Positions 1 to 6,228 of a stretch of 11,076 bases of DNA are shown here, in pieces (within the stretch, counting starts at the first letter, position 1; each line of letters starts with the position of its first letter). The notes beneath the pieces are model-generated. The model was not told where the DNA came from and searched no databases. It saw only the letters and a list, made by a program, of their open reading frames with translations. The stretch spans positions 1 through 11,076 of the forward strand of contig WFPZ01000254.1 of the NCBI GenBank assembly GCA_015487335.1. Reading direction: 5' to 3'. Source of the DNA: Paracoccaceae bacterium. GTDB taxonomy: Bacteria; Pseudomonadota; Alphaproteobacteria; Rhodobacterales; Rhodobacteraceae. The translations under genes and the position numbers were made by a program.

Positions 1-415
1 GCAGCGCCAGAACCACCTTCGAGATCGCAGCAATCTCGTCGTCGGTGAATTCACGGTCGCTGCGCGCCGCCCCGACGATGCTTCTGGACTGGATCGGACC
101 ACACGCAACCGCTACACCGTACTTCAGGCCGTATTCAGCCGCCTGCCCCCAGATGTTAAACGGATCGGGGAGCGTGATTTCGCTCCACCTGGACGCTCCC
201 TCGCAGCTCAACCCCCAGGCAATCAGGGGATCGCGCAGGCCATATGCGTTGGTCGTGTAATGTTCCGCCCATTCGGGATCATAGGTGCTCACCGAAATGA
301 GCGGGGCTGCAAATCTGATGTGCAGCCCTGCTGCATAACCTGCCGGCGACAGCTCGCCGAGTTGCTTAAACAGTCGATTCAATTCTGGACGATTGGACAT
401 GTCTTTTTTAGACAT
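1..415 (-). CDS. LuxR-family quorum-sensing regulator, N-terminal part (runs off the window)
   Basis: This is a partial gene: about 138 codons are present and the protein continues past base 1, so the C-terminal DNA-binding HTH is not visible. The visible part reads as an autoinducer-binding (acyl-homoserine-lactone) domain. Counted from the ATG at 400, the residues expected of the ligand pocket are in order and well spaced: W44, Y48, Y53, D57-P58, W62 and W72, followed by a YGLKYG stretch and REFTDDE near residue 120. This matches the family pattern known from LuxR/TraR (W57, Y61, D70, P71, W85 in LuxR). Two in-frame starts are possible, ATG at 415 (MSKKDMSNR) and ATG at 400 (MSNRPELN); neither has a clear Shine-Dalgarno and an in-frame TAG lies 24 bp upstream of the first. 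A palindrome covers both starts, which suggests autoregulation. A cognate luxI could lie beyond the left edge; that is inference. Confidence 0.85.
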   Translation of the reverse strand, partial: MSKKDMSNRPELNRLFKQLGELSPAGYAAGLHIRFAAPLISVSTYDPEWAEHYTTNAYGLRDPLIAWGLSCEGASRWSEITLPDPFNIWGQAAEYGLKYGVAVACGPIQSRSIVGAARSDREFTDDEIAAISKVVLAL

Positions 416-417
416 GT
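397..417. promoter_or_regulatory. lux-box-like palindrome
   Basis: Perfect 8-bp arms ACATGTCT and AGACATGT are separated by five T. The site covers both candidate luxR start codons. Its centre (407) is about 43 bp upstream of the start site predicted for the divergent open frame at 481, the position typical of lux boxes that activate by overlapping the -35 region. The half-site resembles, but does not match exactly, the ACCTGT half of classical lux boxes, and the total length is 21 rather than 20 bp. Assignment as a LuxR operator is inference from position and symmetry. Confidence 0.5.
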
Positions 418-437
418 ATCTGGCCCGATGGTCAACC

Positions 438-450
438 TAAAAGTGTGCTC
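438..450 (+). promoter_or_regulatory. possible activator-dependent -10 element for the 481-666 frame
   Basis: TAAAAG at 438-443 matches four of six positions of the TATAAT consensus, and the start site would fall near 450. The region where the -35 should lie (414-419) has no TTGACA-like hexamer and is occupied by the right arm of the palindrome, as expected for a promoter needing an activator. Weak on sequence alone. Confidence 0.25.
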
Positions 451-480
451 CGCCGACAAAGAATCGCATAACGAAACCCG

Positions 481-666
481 ATGAAAGCTCAAGACGCAGA
501 TCTGTTCCGGAAAATCCTCTCTCTGCCTCAGGAAACGCGGGCGGACCTGCTGGAATTTCTTGGCGTATCTCCGGGATCTGCAGACCGGATGAAGGAAATC
601 GAAAGCGCGATATCCGAATCATTCTCTCTCAAGGCCCGGTCGCGGGATGGGTCTGCAAACGGCTGA
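481..666 (+). CDS. small hypothetical protein, 61 aa
   Basis: A 61-codon frame starts with ATG at 481 and stops at 666, divergent from the luxR-type gene and convergent with rplQ. I do not recognise the product. The first half is predicted helical and amphipathic (a leucine-rich stretch around LFRKILSLPQETRADLLEFLG, split by a proline), and the C-terminus is charged and Ser-rich, with no signal peptide or membrane segment. There is no obvious ribosome-binding site before the ATG, and third-position GC bias is weaker than in the ribosomal genes, so it may not be translated. The lux-box-like palindrome about 64 bp upstream would make it a candidate quorum-regulated target if it is real. Confidence 0.4.
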   Translation: MKAQDADLFRKILSLPQETRADLLEFLGVSPGSADRMKEIESAISESFSLKARSRDGSANG

Positions 667-702
667 TCAAAAAGAAATCCCCGCCGGGCCGCCGGCGGGG
701 AT
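664..702 (-). terminator. rho-independent terminator after rplQ
   Basis: Perfect 11-bp stem (677-687 with 692-702; CCCCGCCGG core) with a 4-base loop, followed on the minus strand by TTTCTTTTTG. It lies 22 bp beyond the rplQ stop and closes the rpsM-rpsK-rpoA-rplQ unit. No T-run follows on the plus strand, so it works for the leftward transcript only. Confidence 0.92.
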
Positions 703-724
703 CGGTTCGGCAAGAAGGGGCTGA

Positions 725-1141
725 CTACTCTTCGCCGGCCTCTTCGTTTTCTCGCGCCCTGTCGGCTGCGCCCTTGGCTTCCGGATCACGATCGACGAAT
801 TCGACGATCGCCATCGGCGCCATGTCGCCATAGCGGAAGCCCGCCTTGAGAACCCGCACATAACCGCCCTGGCGGTCCTTGTAGCGGGGGCCGATCACGT
901 CGAACAGCTTGGCCACATGGGCCTCCTGCTTGAGCCGGGCAGCGGCCTGGCGGCGGGCATGAAGATCGCCGCGCTTGGCAAGCGTCACCAGCTTCTCGAC
1001 GATGCGGCGCAGCTCCTTCGCCTTGGGCAGCGTGGTCTTGATCTGTTCGTGTTCGATAAGCGAACCGGCCATGTTGGCAAACATCGCCTTGCGGTGTTCG
1101 TGGGTCCGGTTCAGGCGGCGGTATCCGCGTGCGTGGCGCAT
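725..1141 (-). CDS. rplQ: 50S ribosomal protein L17
   Basis: L17 is a large-subunit protein located near the peptide exit tunnel. The 138-residue product begins MRHARGYRRLNRTHEHR and carries the family core in order: the basic N-terminus, the EHEQIKTTLPKAKELR stretch near residues 30-45, and the YVRVLKAGFRYGDMAPMA segment near residues 90-110, ending in an acidic Glu/Ala-rich tail. I chose ATG at 1141 because an AGAAGGA Shine-Dalgarno precedes it at the right distance and the family starts MRH; an 11-codon upstream extension is not supported. It is the last gene of the alpha-operon-like block, 111 bp after rpoA, and is followed by a strong terminator. Confidence 0.98.
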   Translation of the reverse strand: MRHARGYRRLNRTHEHRKAMFANMAGSLIEHEQIKTTLPKAKELRRIVEKLVTLAKRGDLHARRQAAARLKQEAHVAKLFDVIGPRYKDRQGGYVRVLKAGFRYGDMAPMAIVEFVDRDPEAKGAADRARENEEAGEE

Positions 1142-1252
1142 TTCATCAATCCTTCTTTTGCTTTGTCCGGCCACCCATGCGTGCGGGCAGCTCTCCTTGG
1201 GGCCTCATTGCCCGGGTATTCGGGTGCCGTGCTTGCGGCGCCCGACCTCCGA

Positions 1253-2269
1253 TCAGAACTGGTCTTCGTATTTCTTGGCCAGCTCCTCGATGTTTTCGGG
1301 CGGCCATTCCTCGACATCCATGCCAAGGTGCAGCCCCATGCCCGAAAGCACTTCCTTGATCTCGTTGAGCGACTTGCGGCCGAAGTTCGGGGTGCGCAGC
1401 ATCTCGGCCTCGGTCTTCTGGATCAGATCGCCGATATAGACGATGTTGTCGTTCTTCAGGCAGTTGGCCGAGCGCACCGAAAGCTCCAGCTCGTCCACCT
1501 TCTTGAGCAGAAGCGGGTTGAACTCCAGCCCCTCCTCCTCGGTCTCGCGTCCGGCGGTTTCGGGCTCTTCGAAATTGACGAAGATCGAGAGCTGATCCTG
1601 CAGGATGCGCGCGGCAAAGGCCACCGCGTCCTCGGGGGAGACGGAGCCGTCGGTTTCCAGCTTGAGGGTCAGCTTGTCGTAGTCGAGCACCTGCCCCTCG
1701 CGGGTCGGCTGCACGTCATAGGAAACCTTCTTGACCGGCGAATAGATGGCGTCGATCGGAATCAGGCCGATGGGCGCATCCTCGGGGCGGTTCTTGTCGG
1801 CGGAGACATAGCCCTTGCCGGTGTTGACCGTCAGTTCCATGTACAGGTCCGCCCCGTCGTCGAGGTGGCAGATCACGTGATCCTTGTTCAGGATCTCGAT
1901 TCCGGCGCTTTCCGAGATGTCGCCGGCGGTCACCACCGAGGGGCCCTTGGCCGAGATCGACAGCCGCTTGGGGCCTTCCACTTCCATGCGGATGGCGACG
2001 CCCTTGAGGTTGAGAACGATGTCGGTGACATCCTCGCGCACCCCCGGCACCGAGGAGAACTCGTGCAGCACGTTGTCGATCTGCACCGAGGTGATGGCGG
2101 CGCCCTGAAGCGAGCTCATCAGCACGCGGCGCAGGGCGTTGCCCAGGGTCAGGCCGAAGCCGCGCTCCAGCGGTTCGGCAACGATGGTGGCCTGGCGTGC
2201 CGGCTCGTTGCCCGGTTTCACTTCCAGCTGGTTCGGCTTGATCAGTTCAGCCCAGTTCTTGTGGATCAT
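1253..2269 (-). CDS. rpoA: DNA-directed RNA polymerase subunit alpha
   Basis: The alpha subunit dimerises to start RNA polymerase assembly and its C-terminal domain contacts UP elements and activators. The 338-residue product shows the N-terminal assembly domain (EPLERGFGLTLGNALRRVL near residues 32-50, typical of the dimer interface) and the C-terminal domain with SVRSANCLKN near residue 264, where the arginine corresponds to DNA-contacting R265 of E. coli, followed by the helix-hairpin-helix stretch RTPNFGRKSLNEI. Its length is normal for alphaproteobacteria. Start at ATG 2269 is set by a GAGGAGA ribosome-binding site 7-8 bases upstream; an in-frame extension of 21 codons lacks family similarity. 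Between rpsK and rpoA is a 114-bp gap with a strong hairpin. Confidence 0.99.
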   Translation of the reverse strand: MIHKNWAELIKPNQLEVKPGNEPARQATIVAEPLERGFGLTLGNALRRVLMSSLQGAAITSVQIDNVLHEFSSVPGVREDVTDIVLNLKGVAIRMEVEGPKRLSISAKGPSVVTAGDISESAGIEILNKDHVICHLDDGADLYMELTVNTGKGYVSADKNRPEDAPIGLIPIDAIYSPVKKVSYDVQPTREGQVLDYDKLTLKLETDGSVSPEDAVAFAARILQDQLSIFVNFEEPETAGRETEEEGLEFNPLLLKKVDELELSVRSANCLKNDNIVYIGDLIQKTEAEMLRTPNFGRKSLNEIKEVLSGMGLHLGMDVEEWPPENIEELAKKYEDQF

Positions 2270-2341
2270 GCGTGTCTCCTCAATTCCTGTTCCCTGGCCC
2301 ATGTCCCAAGCGGGGGAACGCCCGAGGTTCAAAATGACGGA

Positions 2342-2369
2342 CTCGGGCCACGGAAAACCGGGGCCCGAG
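2342..2369 (-). other. intercistronic hairpin between rpsK and rpoA
   Basis: Eight base pairs (CTCGGGCC with GGCCCGAG), one A/G mismatch, three more pairs and a four-base loop that reads TTTT on the minus strand. It begins 14 bp after the rpsK stop. No uninterrupted T-run follows directly (GTCCGTCATTTTG), so full termination is not expected; it may attenuate or protect the mRNA. Confidence 0.6.
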
Positions 2370-2383
2370 CATATTGCCCTGTA

Positions 2384-2773
2384 TCAGACGCGGCGGCGCT
2401 TCGGCGGGCGGCAGCCGTTGTGCGGAATCGGGGTCACGTCGCGGATCGAGGTGATGTTGAAACCGATGGCCGCCAGGGCGCGCAGCGCGCTTTCGCGGCC
2501 CGAGCCGGGGCCCTGAACCTCGACCTCGAGCGTCTTGACGCCGTGCTCCTGCGCCTTGCGGCCGGCATCCTCGGCAGCCATCTGCGCGGCATAGGGCGTG
2601 GACTTGCGCGAGCCCTTGAAGCCCACGGTGCCGGCCGACGACCAGGCGATGGCGTTGCCCTGCACGTCGGAGATCAGGATCTTGGTGTTGTTGAACGAAG
2701 AGTTCACATGCGCCACGCCGGCGGCGATGTTCTTGCGTTCCTTGCGCTTGATACGGGTCTTGTCGCGTGCCAT
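2384..2773 (-). CDS. rpsK: 30S ribosomal protein S11
   Basis: S11 sits on the platform of the small subunit and helps position mRNA at the E site. The 129-residue product has the conserved core HVNSSFNNT near residue 22, the GFKGSRKSTPYAAQ stretch near 51-64 and the C-terminal signature PHNGCRPPKRRRV. The length equals that of bacterial S11. The start at 2773 is preceded by AAGGAGGG that overlaps the rpsM stop (TAAGGAGG), so translation is probably coupled to rpsM, 15 bp upstream. Confidence 0.99.
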   Translation of the reverse strand: MARDKTRIKRKERKNIAAGVAHVNSSFNNTKILISDVQGNAIAWSSAGTVGFKGSRKSTPYAAQMAAEDAGRKAQEHGVKTLEVEVQGPGSGRESALRALAAIGFNITSIRDVTPIPHNGCRPPKRRRV

Positions 2774-2788
2774 GGTCCTGCGCCCTCC

Positions 2789-3157
2789 TTATTTCTTCTT
2801 GCCGGCGATCGGCCGGGCCGGGCCCTTGCGGGTACGGGCATTGGTGTGGGTGCGCTGCCCGCGCACCGGCAGGTTGCGGCGGTGGCGCAGGCCGCGGTAG
2901 CAGCCCAGATCCATCAGGCGCTTGATGTTCATCTGCACTTCACGGCGCAGGTCGCCCTCGACGGTGAGGTTGTTGTCGATATACTCGCGGATGGCAACGA
3001 TTTCGGCATCCGAAAGCTCGTTGACCCGCCGGCTGGTGTCGACGCCGACAGCCTCGCAGATCTTCTCGGCCGTGGAGCGGCCAATTCCGGTAATGTAGGT
3101 GAGGGCGATGGGCACCCGCTTTCCAGTCGGGATGTTTACGCCGGCGATACGTGCCAC
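2789..3157 (-). CDS. rpsM: 30S ribosomal protein S13 (GTG start)
   Basis: S13 forms part of the small-subunit head and the intersubunit bridge with L5, with its basic tail reaching tRNA. The 122-residue product begins MARIAGVNIP, has the helix-hairpin-helix-like ITGIGRSTA at residues 22-30 and the C-terminal RGLRHRRNLPVRGQRTHTN tail. The start codon is GTG at 3157, with AAGGAAAAG a few bases upstream; no in-frame ATG lies near it. It heads the rpsM-rpsK-rpoA-rplQ block, and the 196-bp gap before it holds a predicted promoter and structured leader. Confidence 0.98.
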   Translation of the reverse strand: MARIAGVNIPTGKRVPIALTYITGIGRSTAEKICEAVGVDTSRRVNELSDAEIVAIREYIDNNLTVEGDLRREVQMNIKRLMDLGCYRGLRHRRNLPVRGQRTHTNARTRKGPARPIAGKKK

Positions 3158-3304
3158 GTGTCTTTTCCTTTCGTTGCGGTTCCGTAACTCCAGAACCTTT
3201 TTTCACAACGGAGGCCCGCAGGCTTCTGCCAACGGGCCGCAGCTGAATTTCCGGGGTCATGCGCGGGGCTCGACCCCGTTTTCAACCCGATTCCCCTGAC
3301 GGGA
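3158..3304 (-). promoter_or_regulatory. structured 5' leader of the rpsM operon
   Basis: About 147 nt would be transcribed before the rpsM GTG if the promoter call is right. It contains a 7-bp inverted repeat (CGGGGTC 3252-3258 with GACCCCG 3272-3278) that competes with an inner CGGGG/CCCCG pairing, a two-part hairpin (GGCCCG 3214-3219 with CGGGCC 3234-3239, enclosing GGC/GCC around a four-base loop), and a GGTTC/GAACC pair close to the ribosome-binding site. Competing pairings are typical of ribosomal-protein autoregulatory leaders. Which protein would bind is unknown; the E. coli alpha-operon regulator S4 is not encoded in this block. Confidence 0.4.
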
Positions 3305-3310
3305 TGCGGT

Positions 3311-3339
3311 GCTTTACGGAGTCCTGACCCGCCCGTCAA
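3311..3339 (-). promoter_or_regulatory. predicted sigma-70 promoter for rpsM-rpsK-rpoA-rplQ
   Basis: On the minus strand TTGACG (3339-3334) and TAAAGC (3316-3311) are separated by 17 bp, in the gap between adk and rpsM. The -35 is five of six to consensus and the -10 three of six. The predicted start is near 3304. The long gap in an otherwise tightly packed cluster supports a separate promoter. Confidence 0.5.
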
Positions 3340-3353
3340 GGCCCATCTGCGAA

Positions 3354-3995
3354 TCAGTCGAGAACCGCCGATATCTGGGCCGCGACCTCGTCGATTCCGG
3401 CCAGCCCGTTCACGCTGCGCAGCTTGCCCTTGCAGTAGTAGTAGCCGATCAGCGGCGAGGTCTTCTTGTAGTATTCCATCAGCCTCTGACGGAGGCTTTC
3501 CTCGTTGTCGTCGGCGCGGCGGATGAACTCGGTTCCGCCGCAGGAGGGGCACTTGCCGTCCTCCGGAATGGGCCTGGTGGCATCGTTGAACACCTCGCCG
3601 CAGCTGGCGCAGGTGGCGCGCCCGGTGATGCGGGCGACCAGCGCCTCGTCATCCACCTGCATCTCGATCACCGCATCCAGGGCTTCGCCGTGACGTTCGA
3701 GCAGCTCTTCCAGCGCGTCGGCCTGGGCAAGCGTGCGGGGGAAGCCGTCGAAGATGAAGCCCCCGGCATGTTCGGCCTCGAGCCTTTCCTCGATCAGGCC
3801 GATGACGATCTCGTCCGTCACCAGATCGCCACGGTCCATGACCTCGGCCACCTTGCTGCCCATCTCGGTTCCCGATGTGCGCGCCTCGCGCAGCATGTCG
3901 CCGGTGGAAAGCTGAATCATGCCACGCTCTTCCACCAGCCGCCGCGCCTGGGTTCCCTTGCCCGCGCCCGGCGGCCCTAGAAGAATGATGTTCAT
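3354..3995 (-). CDS. adk: adenylate kinase
   Basis: Catalyses ATP + AMP to 2 ADP in the cytoplasm and keeps the adenylate pool balanced. The 213-residue product has the P-loop GPPGAGKGT at 7-15, the AMP-binding FDGFPRT at 82-88, RITGR at 122-126 at the start of the LID, and RRADDNEESLRQRL at 159-172. The LID is of the long, zinc-binding type: Cys129, Cys132, Cys149 and Cys152 form a Cys4 site, whereas E. coli adenylate kinase lacks these cysteines. The ATG overlaps the secY stop by 4 bp (ATGA), so the two are almost surely translationally coupled. The secY-adk pair is a widespread bacterial arrangement. Confidence 0.98.
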   Translation of the reverse strand: MNIILLGPPGAGKGTQARRLVEERGMIQLSTGDMLREARTSGTEMGSKVAEVMDRGDLVTDEIVIGLIEERLEAEHAGGFIFDGFPRTLAQADALEELLERHGEALDAVIEMQVDDEALVARITGRATCASCGEVFNDATRPIPEDGKCPSCGGTEFIRRADDNEESLRQRLMEYYKKTSPLIGYYYCKGKLRSVNGLAGIDEVAAQISAVLD

Positions 3996-5374
3996 CGTCT
4001 GGCTGCCCCCTTCCTTGCCGTCTTGCCACTCTTGCCGCCCTTGCCCCGGCGCTTGCCGCGCAGCTGGGATTTCTCGATCAGCCCTTCATACTGATGCGCC
4101 AGCAGATGAGACTGGACCTGCTGTATGGTGTCCATGGTCACCGAAACGACGATCAGCACCGACGTGCCGCCGAAGAAGAACGGTATGCCCAGCTGGGCGC
4201 GCAGGATTTCGGGCAGCAGGGTCACGGCGGCGAGGTAGAGCGAACCGAGCACCAGGATGCGGGAGACCACGTAGTCGAGATATTCCTCCGTCTTCTTGCC
4301 CGGGCGGATGCCGGGGATGAAGCCGTTCTGGTTCTTCAGGTTTTCGGCCACCTCGTCCGTCTTGAACGAGACGTTGAAGGTGTAGAAGAAGGTGAAGAAG
4401 ATCACCATGGCGGCGAAGAACAGAAGGTAAAGCGGCTGTCCGGGGCCGAAATAGGCGAGGATGGTGGCCATCACGGGCCCGGTCTGGCCGCCCGAGAAGG
4501 TGGCCAGCGTCGTCGGCAGCAGCAGCAGCGACGAGGCGAAGATCGCCGGGATCACGCCGGCAGGGTTGACCTTCACCGGCAGGTGCGAAGAACCGCCATC
4601 GTAGATCTTCATGCCGACCTGGCGGCGCGGATACTGGATGTGGATCTTGCGCAGGGCGCGCTCCATGAACACCACGAAGGCGATCACCACCACGACCATC
4701 ACCATCACGCCGATGATCACGCCCGGGCTCAGCGCACCGGAACGCCCGGAGGCAAAGAACTGCGCCAGCGCCGCCGGCACCTCGGCGATGATGCCGACGA
4801 AGATGATCAGGGAAATCCCGTTGCCGATGCCGCGGGCGGTGATCTGCTCGCCCAGCCACATCAGGAACATGGTGCCGCCCACCAGGGTGACAACCGCGGA
4901 GATTCGGAAGAACCAGCCCGGATCGGTGACGATGTCGCCGGCCTCGAGGCTGACGGCCAGGGCATAGGCCTGGAAGGTCGCCAGAAACACCGTGCCATAG
5001 CGGGTGTACTGGTTGATCTTCTTGCGCCCCTGCTCGCCCTCCTTCTTGAGCTGTTCCAGCTGCGGGACCATCGCAGTCATCAGCTGGACGATGATCGAGG
5101 CTGAGATGTAGGGCATGATGCCCAGCGCGAAGATGCCCATCCGCGAGATGGCGCCGCCGGTGAACATGTTGAGCATGCCGCCGATGCCGGTGGCAGCCTG
5201 TTCCATGAAATCGCGCAGCGCCTGGCCGTCGATTCCCGGCACCGGGATGAAGGTGCCGAGGCGGAAGATGATCAGAAGGCCGAGCGTGTAGAGGATGCGC
5301 TGGCGCAGCTCCGTGGCCTTGCCGAAGGCACTCCAACTGATGTTGGCGGCCATTTGTTCTGCTGCAGATGCCAT
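3992..5374 (-). CDS. secY: protein translocase subunit SecY
   Basis: SecY is the channel of the SecYEG translocon in the inner membrane. The 460-residue product carries the expected ten hydrophobic segments, beginning near residue 28 (TLGLLIIFRLGTFIPVPG). Diagnostic motifs include RGIGNGISLIIF at 181-192, NPAGVIPAIFA at 270-280 and the cytoplasmic-loop GFIPGIRPGKKTEEYL at 351-366, where the arginine of IRPG is the residue essential for SecA-driven transport. The C-terminus is a very basic Lys/Arg/Gly tail (438-460). ATG at 5374 follows AAGGAGAGG; a second ATG seven codons in is possible but lacks a better ribosome-binding site. A strong hairpin lies just upstream in the 97-bp gap after rplO. 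Confidence 0.99.
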   Translation of the reverse strand: MASAAEQMAANISWSAFGKATELRQRILYTLGLLIIFRLGTFIPVPGIDGQALRDFMEQAATGIGGMLNMFTGGAISRMGIFALGIMPYISASIIVQLMTAMVPQLEQLKKEGEQGRKKINQYTRYGTVFLATFQAYALAVSLEAGDIVTDPGWFFRISAVVTLVGGTMFLMWLGEQITARGIGNGISLIIFVGIIAEVPAALAQFFASGRSGALSPGVIIGVMVMVVVVIAFVVFMERALRKIHIQYPRRQVGMKIYDGGSSHLPVKVNPAGVIPAIFASSLLLLPTTLATFSGGQTGPVMATILAYFGPGQPLYLLFFAAMVIFFTFFYTFNVSFKTDEVAENLKNQNGFIPGIRPGKKTEEYLDYVVSRILVLGSLYLAAVTLLPEILRAQLGIPFFFGGTSVLIVVSVTMDTIQQVQSHLLAHQYEGLIEKSQLRGKRRGKGGKSGKTARKGAARR

Positions 5375-5393
5375 TCAGGGCCTCTCCTTGCAT

Positions 5394-5427
5394 AACGCCG
5401 CCGAACCGTTTTCCGGTCGGCGGCGTT
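5394..5427 (-). other. intercistronic hairpin between rplO and secY
   Basis: AACGCCGCCG (5394-5403) pairs with CGGCGGCGTT (5418-5427); after a bulged A the stem continues ACCG with CGGT around a five-base A/T-rich loop. It ends about 5 bp before the AAGGAG of secY. No T-run follows on either strand, so it is not a normal terminator. A role in secY mRNA processing, stability or translation control is inference. Confidence 0.65.
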
Positions 5428-5474
5428 GGAAAACATGGGTTGATGTAAGCAGCCGCGTGGCCGCCCACAAGCCT

Positions 5475-5948
5475 TTATTCAGCCGCCGTCGCAGAGTTGA
5501 CCGCCAGCGAGCCGCCGGCCTTCTCGACGGCCTCGATGGCCGCCTTCGAGGCGCCGGTGACCGAGAGCTTCACCTTCGAGGTGATCTCGCCCTTGGCGAG
5601 CACCCGCACCCCGTCGAGCTTGCGGCGGATCACGCCGGCCTCGAGCAGGACGTCCTCGGTGATTTCCTTCTTGGGGTCGAGCTTCTTGGCGTCGATGAAC
5701 TTCTGCAGCAGGCCGAGGTTGACCACCGCGAATTTCTTGCGATTGGGCTTGTTGAAGCCGCGCTTGGGCAGGCGCATGTAAAGCGGCATCTGCCCGCCTT
5801 CATAGGCGTTGATCGCCACGCCCGAACGGGATTTCTGGCCCTTGATGCCCCGCCCGGCGGTCTTGCCCATGCCCGAGCCGGGCCCGCGGCCGACGCGCTT
5901 GCGAGGTTTGGTGGCGCCGGGATTGTCCCGCAGTTCATTCAGTTTCAT
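5475..5948 (-). CDS. rplO: 50S ribosomal protein L15
   Basis: L15 is a late-assembling large-subunit protein. The 157-residue product starts MKLNELRDNPGATKPRKRVG and has the Gly/Lys-rich family stretch (GRGPGSGMGKTAGRGIKGQK, residues 20-39), EGGQMPLYMRLPKRGF at 50-65 and a C-terminal domain ending in an Ala-rich tail. The start at 5948 is fixed by AAGGAGAAG eight bases upstream; the frame stays open for 55 more codons upstream but those residues do not resemble L15. In most bacteria rplO follows rpmD directly; here it is separated from it by about 1.4 kb with two opposite-strand genes and has its own predicted promoter. Confidence 0.98.
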   Translation of the reverse strand: MKLNELRDNPGATKPRKRVGRGPGSGMGKTAGRGIKGQKSRSGVAINAYEGGQMPLYMRLPKRGFNKPNRKKFAVVNLGLLQKFIDAKKLDPKKEITEDVLLEAGVIRRKLDGVRVLAKGEITSKVKLSVTGASKAAIEAVEKAGGSLAVNSATAAE

Positions 5949-6042
5949 GTCGCTTCTCCTTGGCCGGATATGACCCCGAGCGACGAAGGGGCCAACCACG
6001 GCATTTCTTGATTGATTCCGCAGCCACAAGGGCCACCGGGGG

Positions 6043-6071
6043 CGTATAGGCGAAGGGCGCAGGCGGATCAA
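6043..6071 (-). promoter_or_regulatory. predicted sigma-70 promoter for rplO-secY-adk
   Basis: On the minus strand TTGATC (6071-6066), 17 bp, then TATACG (6048-6043); four of six matches in each hexamer and ideal spacing. The start near 6036 leaves a leader of about 88 nt before rplO. Such a promoter is needed because the upstream rpmD transcript is terminated and the intervening genes run the other way. Confidence 0.55.
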
Positions 6072-6166
6072 GGGGGCTGGCCGGCGGTCGATCGGCATGT
6101 ATCTGCCGGTCAATCGGATTTTTCCGAAAATCGAGAAGGACTATCTGGAAATCCCGAATCCGGGGT

Positions 6167-6183
6167 GGTAAAATTGTTTTACC
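6167..6183. repeat. AT-rich perfect palindrome, operator-like
   Basis: GGTAAAA and TTTTACC are separated by TTG: a 17-bp site with perfect 7-bp arms. It is unlike the GC-rich surroundings and of a size typical for a dimeric winged-helix regulator. A link to the regulator encoded at 6400 is speculation based on proximity. Confidence 0.45.
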
Positions 6184-6222
6184 GGTCGGAAAATTGCGAC
6201 CGGGCCGGAAATCATCTTCCGG
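6182..6222. repeat. two adjacent perfect inverted repeats
   Basis: CCGGTCG (6182-6188) pairs with CGACCGG (6197-6203) across eight bases, and CCGGAA (6205-6210) pairs with TTCCGG (6217-6222) across six. The first overlaps the end of the AT-rich palindrome at 6167-6183, so only one of the two can form at a time. Function unknown. Confidence 0.55.
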
Positions 6223-6228
6223 GAACAG

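Noticed and set aside
917..3187. A 756-codon open frame on the plus strand
   Set aside because: It is antisense to rplQ, rpoA, rpsK and rpsM, has no ribosome-binding site, and its product is His/Gly/Asp-rich low-similarity sequence typical of the mirror frame of GC-rich genes.
3214..3239. GC-rich hairpin before rpsM as a terminator of adk
   Set aside because: The minus-strand sequence after it is A-rich (GTGAAAAAAGG) with no T-run; it fits a leader structure better.
4094..5104. A 336-codon plus-strand frame rich in His and Asp
   Set aside because: It is fully antisense to secY, whose motifs are unmistakable; the composition is an effect of the complementary codon frame.
5949..6113. N-terminal extension of L15
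   Set aside because: The frame stays open for 55 codons but the residues are not L15-like and the good ribosome-binding site points to ATG 5948.
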